This document shows, piece after piece, positions 1 to 6,925 of a stretch of 8,013 nt of DNA. The DNA is taken from contig DAOWHJ010000107.1 of NCBI GenBank assembly GCA_030641485.1, positions 1-8,013 on the forward strand. The letters are read 5' to 3'. Origin of the DNA: Pseudomonadota bacterium (GTDB lineage: Bacteria > Desulfobacterota > Anaeroferrophillalia > Anaeroferrophillales > Tharpellaceae). Under the pieces are notes generated by a model that was not told the DNA's origin, ran no database searches, and saw only the letters and a program-made list of their open reading frames with translations. Within the stretch, counting starts at the first letter, position 1. Each line of letters starts with the position of its first letter. Made by a program: the position numbers and the translations under genes.

Positions 1-424
1 CCTGATGATGCAGGAGGAGGATGCAGTCAGGATTTTAGCGGCCCCTGGTGGGCGCGATTATGGTCGTTTGACAGTTGGGGTTGGCATCCATTGCGATGTT
101 AATTCAGGATTTAAGGTTTCGCCGGGCTCTTTTTCGCCACCACCTAAAGTCTGGTCACGGGTTTTGCGCTTTGATTTCCTTGCCAATCCGCGTTTTATGG
201 TTACTGATCAAGCACTTTTTGAGCGGCTTCTGCTTACTCTTTTCACTCAACGTCGAAAGCAGATTATCAATCCGTTGAAAGGGATTTTGACAAATCTTAA
301 ACGTGATGAGATCTGTGAAAAACTGGTTGCTTCAGGTTTCTCTCCCGATGCCCGGCCAGCGACACTGGCCCCGGAAGATATAGTTCGTTTGGCTGAATGT
401 ATTGCCCTATGGCAAACCCTATAA
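1..424 (+). CDS. rsmA: 16S rRNA (adenine-N6,N6)-dimethyltransferase RsmA/KsgA, C-terminal part
   Basis: Partial gene, cut by the left edge; the reading frame is open from base 2 to a TAA at 422-424, giving about 140 residues. RsmA dimethylates two adjacent adenines in the 3'-terminal hairpin of 16S rRNA during small-subunit maturation. The visible part begins after the SAM-binding core. It shows the family segment around 'DYGRLTVGV' and the conserved 'FSPPPKVWSRVLRF' stretch, then a helical C-terminal domain with 'RRKQIINPLKG' and 'RPATLAPEDIVRLAE', which match the usual end of the family. The full protein is normally about 260-290 residues, so roughly half is present. The upstream start is outside the window. 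The PBP1A gene follows 26 bases later on the same strand, so the two may be co-transcribed. Family assignment is by recognition of these motifs and is fairly secure; no oddity is seen. Confidence 0.9.
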   Translation, partial: LMMQEEDAVRILAAPGGRDYGRLTVGVGIHCDVNSGFKVSPGSFSPPPKVWSRVLRFDFLANPRFMVTDQALFERLLLTLFTQRRKQIINPLKGILTNLKRDEICEKLVASGFSPDARPATLAPEDIVRLAECIALWQTL

Positions 425-450
425 AAGTTACTATTTAGTATGATTTCAAT

Positions 451-2859
451 ATGTTGCGAAAATTCATAAAAATTCTAATTCTGCTCTCTCTTCTGGCTAC
501 CATTGTCGGGGTTGGTTCGGTTGCCGGGGTCTTTTACTATTACGCCCAGGATCTGCCGCAGATAACCTCCCTGAAAGACTATCACCCTTATACTGTCACT
601 GAAGTTTTTGCTGGTGATGGCGAGCTGATTGGCCGGTTCGGCATTGAAAAGCGGAAGATCGCGCCAATTGAGGAGATCCCTGATCTTTTGAAAAAAGCCT
701 TTATTGCCAGTGAAGATAGTCGCTTTTATGAACATCAAGGGCTTGATTTTATGGGGATCGCCCGGGCTATGGTTAAAAATATTAAGGCTGGTCGGATTGT
801 CCAAGGTGGAAGTACGATCACCCAGCAGGTGACTAAATCACTACTCTTAACCCCGGAACGTAAATTTAAAAGAAAAATCAAAGAGGCTATTTTAGCCTAT
901 CGGATTGAAAAATATCTTTCCAAAGATGAGATCCTTTTTATCTATCTTAACCAGATTTATCTGGGTCACGGTATGTACGGGGTCGAGATGGCGTCACAAC
1001 GCTATTTTGGCAAGAAAACCCGTGACCTTAATCTGGCAGAGATGACAACTATCGCTGGTATGCCGAAGGCCCCTAGTCGGCTTTCACCAATTAAAAACCC
1101 CAAACGTTCAGCGGCTCGTCAACGTTATGTGTTGGGACAGATGTTAGAGCGCGGCTTTATTAATAGAGAGCAACTTAAAGAGGCACTACTGACTAAGGTT
1201 GTGCTAGTCTCGAAAGCTGATCCTTCCGCGAAAACTCCCTACTATACCGAACATGTACGCCGCTATCTTGAGAAAAAGTACGGCTATGATAAGCTCTATA
1301 AAGAGGGCTTGCAGGTCTATACCGGAGTCGATGTCGCTTGGCAGCAGGCGGCCCGTCGGGGAATTGATCAGGGTTTGCGCGACCTTGCAAAACGCCGGGG
1401 GTTTCGTGGCCCATCACGACGTCTGTCGGATAAAATTGAACAGGATGAATTTGTCGCAGCATTGGCCCTGGAACGTCAACAATTAGTCGATTCAGGCGTT
1501 ACGGTTGGGCGCTATAGTGAAGCTCTGGTAGTTGCGGTAGACGATGTCAAAAAAATGGTGACGCTTGATCTCGGTGCGCTTAAGGCAACCTTGAGTCTAA
1601 AAGATATGAGTTGGGCTAAGCGGCCTCAGGCCGATGGCACTCGCCATCCCCGGGCTCGGATAAAAAAACCTTCGGCAGCCCTCAGCAATGGCGATGTTGT
1701 TCTGGTTAAAATTAAAAATGTGAGTGGTGAGGTTGTTCCTGAAATCCGGTTAAGTTTAGAAGAATATCCAGAAGCGGAAGCCGCACTACTTGCTTTAGAA
1801 CCGCAAAGTGGTCTGGTTAAGGCAATGGTCGGTGGCAAAAATTTTCAGGCCAGTGAATTTAATCGGGCAATTCAGTCGCGGCGCTCACCGGGGTCGGCAT
1901 TTAAGCCGATTATTTATGCTGCGGGGCTCGATAGTGGTTTGACCCCAGCCTCAATTTTTCTCGATAGTCCGATTGTCTATAAAGATCGTGGTGACGACTG
2001 GAGTTCCGCTTGGAAGCCGCGTAATTATGAGCAAAAATTTTATGGTCCGACCACCGTACGTCAGGCTCTGATTCATTCCCGTAATCTGGTCACCATTAAA
2101 ATATTACGCCAGGTTGGTATCCGTAAAGTTATCAATTATGTCAAACAGATGGGTTTCACCTCAACCCTTAATGCTGACCTTACCTTAGCTTTAGGCTCTT
2201 CTGGAGTTTCATTGATAGAGTTGACTGCCGGTTACGGGGTTTTTGCCAACCAGGGTCGTTTAGTGAAGCCTGTTTTTGTTAAACGGGTCGAAGATCGTCA
2301 TGGCGAGATTCTCGAAGAGCGTGAGGGTGTGGCTTTGGGTGGGCTTGAGCTTTCATCACTATTGCCCCCGGATTCAAAACCGGTGATTTCAGCGCAGACC
2401 GCCTACCTGATGACAAGTATGTTGGCTGATGTCGTTAAACGCGGTACCGGTCGCCGAGCCGCACGGGCTCTGAAAAGACCTTTGGCCGGAAAGACCGGTA
2501 CTACCAATGACTATTTTGATGCTTGGTTTATGGGCTATGCCCCCCAGCTTGTAACCGGTGTTTGGGTTGGTTTTGACGAGCTTAAACCTTTGGGTCGTCA
2601 TGAAACCGGCGCCCGCACTGCCTGTCCTATCTGGATCGATTTTATGCGGGTTGCTCTGGCGGATATGAGCCCGGAAAATTTCACCGTGCCAGACGGCATT
2701 GAATTTGCTAATATTGACGAAAAAACTGGTCTTTTAGCGGTGCCGGAGAGTGAGAAAACCGTTTTCGAATGCTTTAAAGAGGGTACTGCTCCAACTGAAC
2801 TCTCACGCCCGGTGTCATCCGAGGAGCTTGAAGAGAGCCTTTTTAACACTAATCACTGA
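451..2859 (+). CDS. mrcA: Penicillin-binding protein 1A (bifunctional transglycosylase/transpeptidase)
   Basis: An 802-residue class A PBP that polymerises lipid II into glycan strands and cross-links the peptides in the periplasm, anchored by an N-terminal membrane segment (about residues 5-31). The GT51 domain has catalytic Glu88 in 'EDSRFYEH', then 'GGSTITQQ' (119-126) and 'SKDEILFIYLNQIYLG' with the second conserved Glu160. An OB-like insert lies at about 318-430, as is typical of PBP1A rather than PBP1B. The transpeptidase carries all three motifs: SxxK (Ser482-Lys485 in 'SPGSAFKP'), SxN (Ser543-Asn545) and KTGT (681-684). Length is normal for PBP1A. An in-frame TAG at 436-438 makes ATG 451 the first possible start, although no clear Shine-Dalgarno sequence precedes it. 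The order rsmA-PBP1A-pilT with short gaps suggests one transcription unit. No truncation or missing catalytic residue is seen. Confidence 0.95.
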   Translation: MLRKFIKILILLSLLATIVGVGSVAGVFYYYAQDLPQITSLKDYHPYTVTEVFAGDGELIGRFGIEKRKIAPIEEIPDLLKKAFIASEDSRFYEHQGLDFMGIARAMVKNIKAGRIVQGGSTITQQVTKSLLLTPERKFKRKIKEAILAYRIEKYLSKDEILFIYLNQIYLGHGMYGVEMASQRYFGKKTRDLNLAEMTTIAGMPKAPSRLSPIKNPKRSAARQRYVLGQMLERGFINREQLKEALLTKVVLVSKADPSAKTPYYTEHVRRYLEKKYGYDKLYKEGLQVYTGVDVAWQQAARRGIDQGLRDLAKRRGFRGPSRRLSDKIEQDEFVAALALERQQLVDSGVTVGRYSEALVVAVDDVKKMVTLDLGALKATLSLKDMSWAKRPQADGTRHPRARIKKPSAALSNGDVVLVKIKNVSGEVVPEIRLSLEEYPEAEAALLALEPQSGLVKAMVGGKNFQASEFNRAIQSRRSPGSAFKPIIYAAGLDSGLTPASIFLDSPIVYKDRGDDWSSAWKPRNYEQKFYGPTTVRQALIHSRNLVTIKILRQVGIRKVINYVKQMGFTSTLNADLTLALGSSGVSLIELTAGYGVFANQGRLVKPVFVKRVEDRHGEILEEREGVALGGLELSSLLPPDSKPVISAQTAYLMTSMLADVVKRGTGRRAARALKRPLAGKTGTTNDYFDAWFMGYAPQLVTGVWVGFDELKPLGRHETGARTACPIWIDFMRVALADMSPENFTVPDGIEFANIDEKTGLLAVPESEKTVFECFKEGTAPTELSRPVSSEELEESLFNTNH

Positions 2860-2867
2860 GATCTGTT

Positions 2868-3920
2868 ATGGCTAAAATTGACGTACTTTTGAAATTGATG
2901 ATCGAGCACAATGCTTCAGATCTTCATGTTACTTCAGGGTCTTCACCGCTTTTAAGAATTAATGGTGAATTGGAACGTATTGCCTATCATGAACTTAGTG
3001 AGGCAGAGGTTAGGTTGTTGGTCTACGAGATTATTCCTCAATCTGGAATAGAGCACTTTGAGACTGTCTTTGATCTTGATTTTGCTTATGAGATCGAAGG
3101 TGTATCTCGTTTTCGTGGTAACGTCTTTTTTAAGCATGGCGGTCTCGGAGCGGTTTTTCGTCTGATTCCTCGAGATATTTTAACCTTCACTGATCTTGGT
3201 TTACCGCCAGTAGTTAGGGCCCTTGCGCGTTTGCGCAAGGGTTTGGTGATTGTGACGGGGCCGACCGGTAGTGGTAAGTCAACGACGATGGCGGCGATGA
3301 TTGATCTCTTAAATAAAGAGCGCAAGGCCCACGTTATAACCCTTGAGGATCCTCTGGAATTTATCCATGAAAATCAGACCTGTTTGATCATGCAGCGTCA
3401 GATTGGGGTTCATGTTGAGAGTTTTGCCAGTGGCTTGAAAGCGGCATTGCGTGAGGATCCAAATGTGATTATGGTCGGAGAGATGCGTGATTTAGAGACC
3501 ATATCCTTGGCGATTACTGCGGCCGAGGTCGGCTTGTTGGTCTTTGGGACCCTGCATACCAGCAGTGCCGCCAAAACGGTTGATCGTATAATTGATGCGT
3601 TTCCAAAAGATCAGCAGAGTCAAATTAGGACAATGCTTAGTGAATCTTTGAAGGGGGTAATTGCCCAACAATTGTTGAAAAAAGCGGATGGTAAGGGTCG
3701 GGTTGCGGCTCTTGAAATACTGGTGGGCAATCAGGCCGTAGCCAACCTGATTCGGGAGGGGAAAACCTTTCAGATTCCATCAATTCTGCAAACCGGGAAA
3801 AAACTTGGTATGCAGACCATCGACCAACACCTGCAAGAGCTGCTTGCGGATGGCTCTATTACAAGTCAGGAAGCACTTATTTATGCCGATGATAAGAGTA
3901 AGTTTGTTAATAAAGATTAG
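2868..3920 (+). CDS. pilT: Type IV pilus twitching motility / retraction ATPase PilT
   Basis: A 350-residue hexameric AAA-like secretion ATPase that powers pilus depolymerisation and retraction at the inner-membrane base. The N-terminal PAS-like domain has the usual 'ASDLHVTSGSSPLLRINGEL' opening. The ATPase core shows Walker A 'GPTGSGKST' (131-139), an Asp box around 'ITLEDPLEF' (157-165), Walker B 'VIMVGEMRDLETI' with Glu205, and the His box 'GTLHTSSA' (227-234, His230). The C-terminal retraction motif, AIRNLIRE in PilT, is 'AVANLIRE' (290-297), followed by 'GMQTIDQ'. 'GEMRDLETI' favours PilT over PilU, which has a different Walker B sequence. ATG 2868 is 8 bases after the PBP1A TGA. A TGAG overlapping that stop is the only Shine-Dalgarno-like sequence, so translation may be coupled. 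The length and motifs are those of an active PilT. The next gene converges from the other strand, 16 bases away. Confidence 0.95.
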   Translation: MAKIDVLLKLMIEHNASDLHVTSGSSPLLRINGELERIAYHELSEAEVRLLVYEIIPQSGIEHFETVFDLDFAYEIEGVSRFRGNVFFKHGGLGAVFRLIPRDILTFTDLGLPPVVRALARLRKGLVIVTGPTGSGKSTTMAAMIDLLNKERKAHVITLEDPLEFIHENQTCLIMQRQIGVHVESFASGLKAALREDPNVIMVGEMRDLETISLAITAAEVGLLVFGTLHTSSAAKTVDRIIDAFPKDQQSQIRTMLSESLKGVIAQQLLKKADGKGRVAALEILVGNQAVANLIREGKTFQIPSILQTGKKLGMQTIDQHLQELLADGSITSQEALIYADDKSKFVNKD

Positions 3921-3936
3921 TGATATTTTGTGAGAG

Positions 3937-6066
3937 TTACTCATTCATTGCTTCATTGAGATCGCGTGACTCCTCATCAAGCAAGCGGCATCCTTCAAGC
4001 ATTATCGCTTCAGTACTGCCAAAAACATTCCTTTCCGGTAGTTTTTTTGGGGTATCAACCTGAAAAAAACCATCTTCCCAACTTAGAAGCTTATAGATTG
4101 CATTTTCACCCTCAAGCTCTTGGCAGCTGGCATAAATGATCTCACCTGCGTGGAGGTATACCTCAGCCTGGTTGTGGTTCTGATCTGTAATCTTAATCAA
4201 GGCGTCCTTCTCCCGGTTGGCAAGAATCTGGACAGTCTCCATAAAACCCATCTCTTGTAAAGATCCAGATACTCCGCCATCACTATTCTTACGACTTGAC
4301 CTTTGGTTGTGTTGAATGAGACGGTTTAGCTTCAGAAAGACTACCTGATCACTACTCTCTTTGGAGATGAAATCATCGGCTCCAGCGATAAGAGCATCGG
4401 AAATGAGATCTTCCTGGTTTTCAGAAGAGAAAAAGACAAAGGGCAAAGTTGGATTTTGTTTTTTTATAGATTCACAGAAGCTCACGCCGTTGTAATTTTC
4501 GTGGGCGATTTCGCTGACAATCAGGATAGTTTGTTGCTGCTCAATTCGGGCAAGTGCCTGGTCGTTAGTCAGGGCAAAGCTGACTTCGTAGTTTTCCTTG
4601 ATAAAGCGGTCGTATAAATCACTTTGATCACGTTCAAATGCGGGGTCGATAATGAGAATTGTGCCGTTGGCTTTGGTCATGCCCGACAAATGTTGCTCGT
4701 GGTTGATAATCTGGAGGAGCTCCTCAGCCAGAGGGTAATCAATCATCCCTTCTGGCTCTTTGTTAATATGCTGGTGAAAGTTTACCGTGGTGATATCTTT
4801 TATGCCGTTCGCTCCAGGGCCGTTAATAAACCAGAGCAGCAGGGTGATGATCCTTGCTTCGAGCGGGGCTTGGGCTACCGGTTGATTGATTTTAGAGATG
4901 ATTTCAGAGAGGCCGAAGCTGTCCTCAATCTCTTTCAAAGAAGTGACTGACTTTTCGTAGGGGAGCACCGGAATAAGAGACAGGATATTGTTGTCACTAG
5001 TTTCATTCATTTGGTCACTGTAGAGCCCAATCTCCTTTAAATATACAGCCAGTAGCAGGGCTTCCTGAGATTTGCGTTTAAGCCCTAAAGAGGTTGCCAG
5101 TAGGCGGGCATAGTGGGCCGTTAAGTGGCAAGTCTTGATGACTTCCTGGTCATTTTTGGCCAAAGATTTCAATAGAAGTTTGACCGTGGTCAAGTAGTTG
5201 CGAAACAGTTCTTCCGGCGAGAGTTCTTCACCAAGTAGAATTCCGCCAAGATTGCCGAAGTAACGAATTTCCGGCTGAGATTTTTGTTTGCCGAGAAATG
5301 ACTCAAGATGCCGGGCCTGAGAGTGAAAGACCCGTCTTTTTAAGATGTAAACTACATCCTCCTGCGAGAGCTCCCGAATAGCCTCATTTTCATCGACAAC
5401 TGCTGCGACGCGATAACCTTCAAGAGTTAACAGAGTGCTGATGGCATTGCGAACACTATGATCTGGTTCGATCAAGATAATCCTTTTGCCAGCCGCCTTA
5501 TTTTGGCCCCGAGATGCTCTTGTCCTGCTTACGCCTGGATTTGTCTTGCTCCCTTTATCTTTAATCTCAAAATCGATTATTTTAAAACCGGCGGGGAGCT
5601 CAATATCTCGGTGTTCCCGTTTTACCAGTTTGTTGAGGTAATACTTGCTGATGGCATCGTTGATTTCTGTGCGAGAGGCAACTCGCCAAACTACTCTGGC
5701 ATCTTTTGCCAATTGGCTTATTTTACTTTTGCAAACCTTATTATCGGGCTGGCAGCTGACGATGGCTAATTGCTTTTCGTTGCTACCCGCCGGAAGGCTC
5801 AAAAGCATCTTGACAAGCGTAAGGGGGAAGTTCTCCTTCAAACTGTCGCCAATACCCTGGTGAAATACCGGGTAGTAGGGGAGCTCGTAATGTGAGGCGT
5901 AGGCAGCGCCCAGTTTGGCGTAATCCACTAGTCCTAAAAAAATAAGGCTCTCTTCAAGGTTCTCGTTCTCAACGTTTTTCAGTCGTTCCTTAGCATTACG
6001 CAGGCTTTTGTCAGAAATCACCTGGTTTTTGACTAAAAATTCAGCTAGTAGTTCGTCCGTCAGCAT
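3937..6066 (-). CDS. Multidomain pilus-linked regulator: GspE/PilB N-domain, degenerate receivers and HD-like domain, C-terminal PATAN (DUF4388)
   Basis: A 709-residue soluble-looking protein with no membrane segment. Order (numbering from the ATG at 6066): residues 1-145 resemble the GspE/PilB N-terminal domain, with 'LEESLIFLGLVDYAKLG', 'LPYYPV' and the closing 'SRTEINDAISKYY'. Residues 195-245 look like the first half of a receiver ('IILIEPD', 196-202) without a phosphoacceptor strand. Residues 285-415 resemble an HD-GYP helical domain (His314, His318), but the HD pair is Lys344-Glu345 and no GYP motif is seen. Residues 468-586 form a full receiver with Asp474, Ser547/548 and Lys569, but Glu519 replaces the phosphorylated Asp. 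Residues 600-700 match PATAN/DUF4388, from 'GSLQEMGF' to 'EGCRLLDEE'. The domains suggest a signal integrator rather than an enzyme. Its position between pilT and the pilin gene, plus the PilB-like N-domain, suggest control of pilus motors; this is inference. No gene name is recognised. Confidence 0.8.
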   Translation of the reverse strand: MLTDELLAEFLVKNQVISDKSLRNAKERLKNVENENLEESLIFLGLVDYAKLGAAYASHYELPYYPVFHQGIGDSLKENFPLTLVKMLLSLPAGSNEKQLAIVSCQPDNKVCKSKISQLAKDARVVWRVASRTEINDAISKYYLNKLVKREHRDIELPAGFKIIDFEIKDKGSKTNPGVSRTRASRGQNKAAGKRIILIEPDHSVRNAISTLLTLEGYRVAAVVDENEAIRELSQEDVVYILKRRVFHSQARHLESFLGKQKSQPEIRYFGNLGGILLGEELSPEELFRNYLTTVKLLLKSLAKNDQEVIKTCHLTAHYARLLATSLGLKRKSQEALLLAVYLKEIGLYSDQMNETSDNNILSLIPVLPYEKSVTSLKEIEDSFGLSEIISKINQPVAQAPLEARIITLLLWFINGPGANGIKDITTVNFHQHINKEPEGMIDYPLAEELLQIINHEQHLSGMTKANGTILIIDPAFERDQSDLYDRFIKENYEVSFALTNDQALARIEQQQTILIVSEIAHENYNGVSFCESIKKQNPTLPFVFFSSENQEDLISDALIAGADDFISKESSDQVVFLKLNRLIQHNQRSSRKNSDGGVSGSLQEMGFMETVQILANREKDALIKITDQNHNQAEVYLHAGEIIYASCQELEGENAIYKLLSWEDGFFQVDTPKKLPERNVFGSTEAIMLEGCRLLDEESRDLNEAMNE

Positions 6067-6071
6067 TAAAT

Positions 6072-6076
6072 CCCTC
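6072..6076 (-). promoter_or_regulatory. Ribosome binding site fixing the start of the PATAN regulator
   Basis: On the minus strand GAGGG sits 5 bases upstream of ATG 6066. A longer reading from TTG at 6078 would add four residues (M-R-D-L), but that TTG overlaps the Shine-Dalgarno sequence itself and has no ribosome site of its own. ATG 6066 is therefore the better start. Confidence 0.7.
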
Positions 6077-6222
6077 AACTGCTGCTATTTCAATAAGCTA
6101 TGTCCAACTTGTTACCCATATTGTAATGATGTAAACTAACTAAAGGGCTAAGTCAAGCCTGTTGAGCTGCTCTGTCTTAATCTTGGTTTTAAAAAGCTCT
6201 GCTCTAAAAAGGGTGAGTTATC

Positions 6223-6228
6223 ATCCTT
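6223..6228. repeat. Left copy of the putative target-site duplication
   Basis: ATCCTT directly abuts the left inverted repeat. The identical hexamer directly abuts the right inverted repeat at 6533-6538. Confidence 0.6.
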
Positions 6229-6246
6229 GATGGACTCGTAAAAAGC
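6229..6246 (+). repeat. Left terminal inverted repeat of the MITE-like element
   Basis: GATGGACTCGTAAAAAGC. It pairs with 6515-6532 in inverted orientation, with differences at positions 6, 7 and 18. The shared core is TCGTAAAAAG. Confidence 0.75.
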
Positions 6247-6271
6247 GTTTCCAGACCGCTATGGCGGCCAC

Positions 6272-6305
6272 ATATGCAGAAAACAACAAAGTACTTTCTG
6301 CATAT
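6272..6305. repeat. Perfect 11-bp hairpin inside the MITE-like element
   Basis: ATATGCAGAAA (6272-6282) is the exact reverse complement of TTTCTGCATAT (6295-6305), separated by 12 bases. There is no T-run after it, so it is not a standard intrinsic terminator. Confidence 0.7.
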
Positions 6306-6426
6306 TATACCAGCATTAGACAGAATGTAAAAGAGTTGTAATATCAATCATTTACAAGTAGTTACTTAGAATTATCGGGATGGCTAAGTAAAAATTTCGA
6401 TATACAAGATGCACCCCAAGGGCACT

Positions 6427-6508
6427 TACTGCGGGCGTTGTCGGTTTTTCAGGTGCGAGACCATACATGTAGTATGCCGAGTGCCTGAAAAACTGCAACA
6501 GCGCAGTA
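6427..6508. repeat. Long imperfect hairpin inside the MITE-like element
   Basis: The arms start with TACTGCG (6427-6433) against CGCAGTA (6502-6508). They continue through GTTG/CAAC and the long GTTTTTCAGG/CCTGAAAAAC pairing, and close at the apex with CATAC/GTATG around ATGTA. A two-base length difference and a few mismatches interrupt the stem. The structure spans about 82 bases and makes up the right third of the element. Confidence 0.7.
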
Positions 6509-6514
6509 GATCGG

Positions 6515-6532
6515 ACTTTTTACGACGCCATC
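6515..6532 (-). repeat. Right terminal inverted repeat of the MITE-like element
   Basis: Read on the minus strand this is GATGGCGTCGTAAAAAGT, matching the left terminus at 15 of 18 bases. Confidence 0.75.
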
Positions 6533-6538
6533 ATCCTT
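6533..6538. repeat. Right copy of the putative target-site duplication
   Basis: ATCCTT directly follows the right inverted repeat, identical to 6223-6228 and in the same orientation. Confidence 0.6.
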
Positions 6539-6712
6539 TAAATAAGTAGTGAAAACCCAACCAAATAACAAGAAAAGTAAACAATAAAGTTTATATTTCT
6601 GTAGCACAAGAGGAAACATGAGTATCACTTGAAGCCCCAGTCAAATATGTAAAGCTACTTGTTTTTTGTTGGTGCATCAAATTGAATTGAACTCGCACCG
6701 ATTTGCCGAAAT

Positions 6713-6781
6713 TGTGACACTCTTTTCAGGATCAAGTTGTTGCTGACAAAAATTGTCACAACAGAGTGCCGTAAATTGTCA
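6713..6781. promoter_or_regulatory. Cluster of TGACA/TGTCA boxes, candidate activator (PilR-like) enhancer sites
   Basis: Four copies of the same pentamer occur in about 70 bases: TGACA at 6715-6719 and 6744-6748, and its complement TGTCA at 6754-6758 and 6777-6781. The middle two form a perfect palindrome, TGACAAAAATTGTCA (6744-6758). They lie about 155-220 bases upstream of the transcription start predicted from the sigma-54 candidate, a normal distance for an enhancer-binding activator. Pseudomonas PilR is known to bind repeated TGTC-containing sites upstream of the pilA promoter. Assigning PilR here is inference; another dimeric regulator could use the palindrome. Confidence 0.4.
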
Positions 6782-6910
6782 GTTGGACTGATTTAGTTGC
6801 ATCTTTAAGTTAATATATGATTTTTTGGGTTAATGTTAGATTTGACGTTAAGCCTTTGTAATCAAAAGGAGAAAAATATATAACATTTTTTTTATGTTTA
6901 CTGTTGCCAA

Positions 6911-6925
6911 TGGTATCATATTTGC
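6911..6925 (+). promoter_or_regulatory. Candidate sigma-54 (RpoN) -24/-12 promoter of the pilin gene
   Basis: TGGTATCATATTTGC fits the pattern TGGCAC-N5-TTGC, with the invariant GG (6912-6913) and GC (6924-6925) at the correct 10-base separation and two changes in the -24 block (C to T twice). Transcription would start near 6937, leaving a leader of about 104 bases before the pilin ATG. RpoN-dependent pilA transcription is established in Pseudomonas and Geobacter. No convincing sigma-70 pair was found closer to the gene. Confidence 0.5.

Larger units (their letters stand above)
6229..6532. mobile_element. MITE-like non-autonomous element, about 304 bp
   Basis: The ends are imperfect inverted repeats: GATGGACTCGTAAAAAGC at 6229-6246 matches the reverse complement of 6515-6532 (GATGGCGTCGTAAAAAGT) at 15 of 18 bases. 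Immediately outside both ends is the same hexamer ATCCTT (6223-6228 and 6533-6538), as expected for a target-site duplication; the match extends to TCATCCTT if TC of the right terminus is counted. The inside has no open frame of note. It is a chain of hairpins at 6256-6267, 6272-6305, 6336-6357, 6362-6391 and a long one at 6427-6508. No transposase is present, so movement would need one supplied in trans. The element family is not recognised with certainty. Alternatives are a REP/BIME-like repeat or a structured RNA, but the duplication at both ends favours transposition. Confidence 0.7.

Noticed and set aside
451..2859. Several open frames of 70-110 codons on both strands inside the PBP1A, pilT and regulator genes.
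   Set aside because: They lie wholly within well-supported genes, lack ribosome sites and resemble no protein family; they are coding shadows.
2868..3920. Assignment of the ATPase as PilU or as the extension motor PilB.
   Set aside because: Length, the 'GEMRDLETI' Walker B, the 'AVANLIRE' motif and 'GMQTIDQ' are PilT-like, and the PilB N-terminal domain and zinc-binding cysteines are absent.
6067..6078. Longer start of the regulator at TTG 6078, adding four residues.
   Set aside because: The TTG overlaps the GAGGG ribosome site that serves ATG 6066, and it has no ribosome site of its own.
6122..6156. Sigma-70 promoter on the minus strand with TTGACT (6156-6151).
   Set aside because: The hexamers at 16-18 base spacing (TTACAT, TACATC, ACATCA) are poor -10 matches; TACAAT is too far away.
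6618..6632. AGAGGA followed by ATG AGT ATC ACT TGA, a four-codon frame with a good ribosome site.
   Set aside because: It is too short to support as a gene and nothing downstream looks like a decayed coding region.
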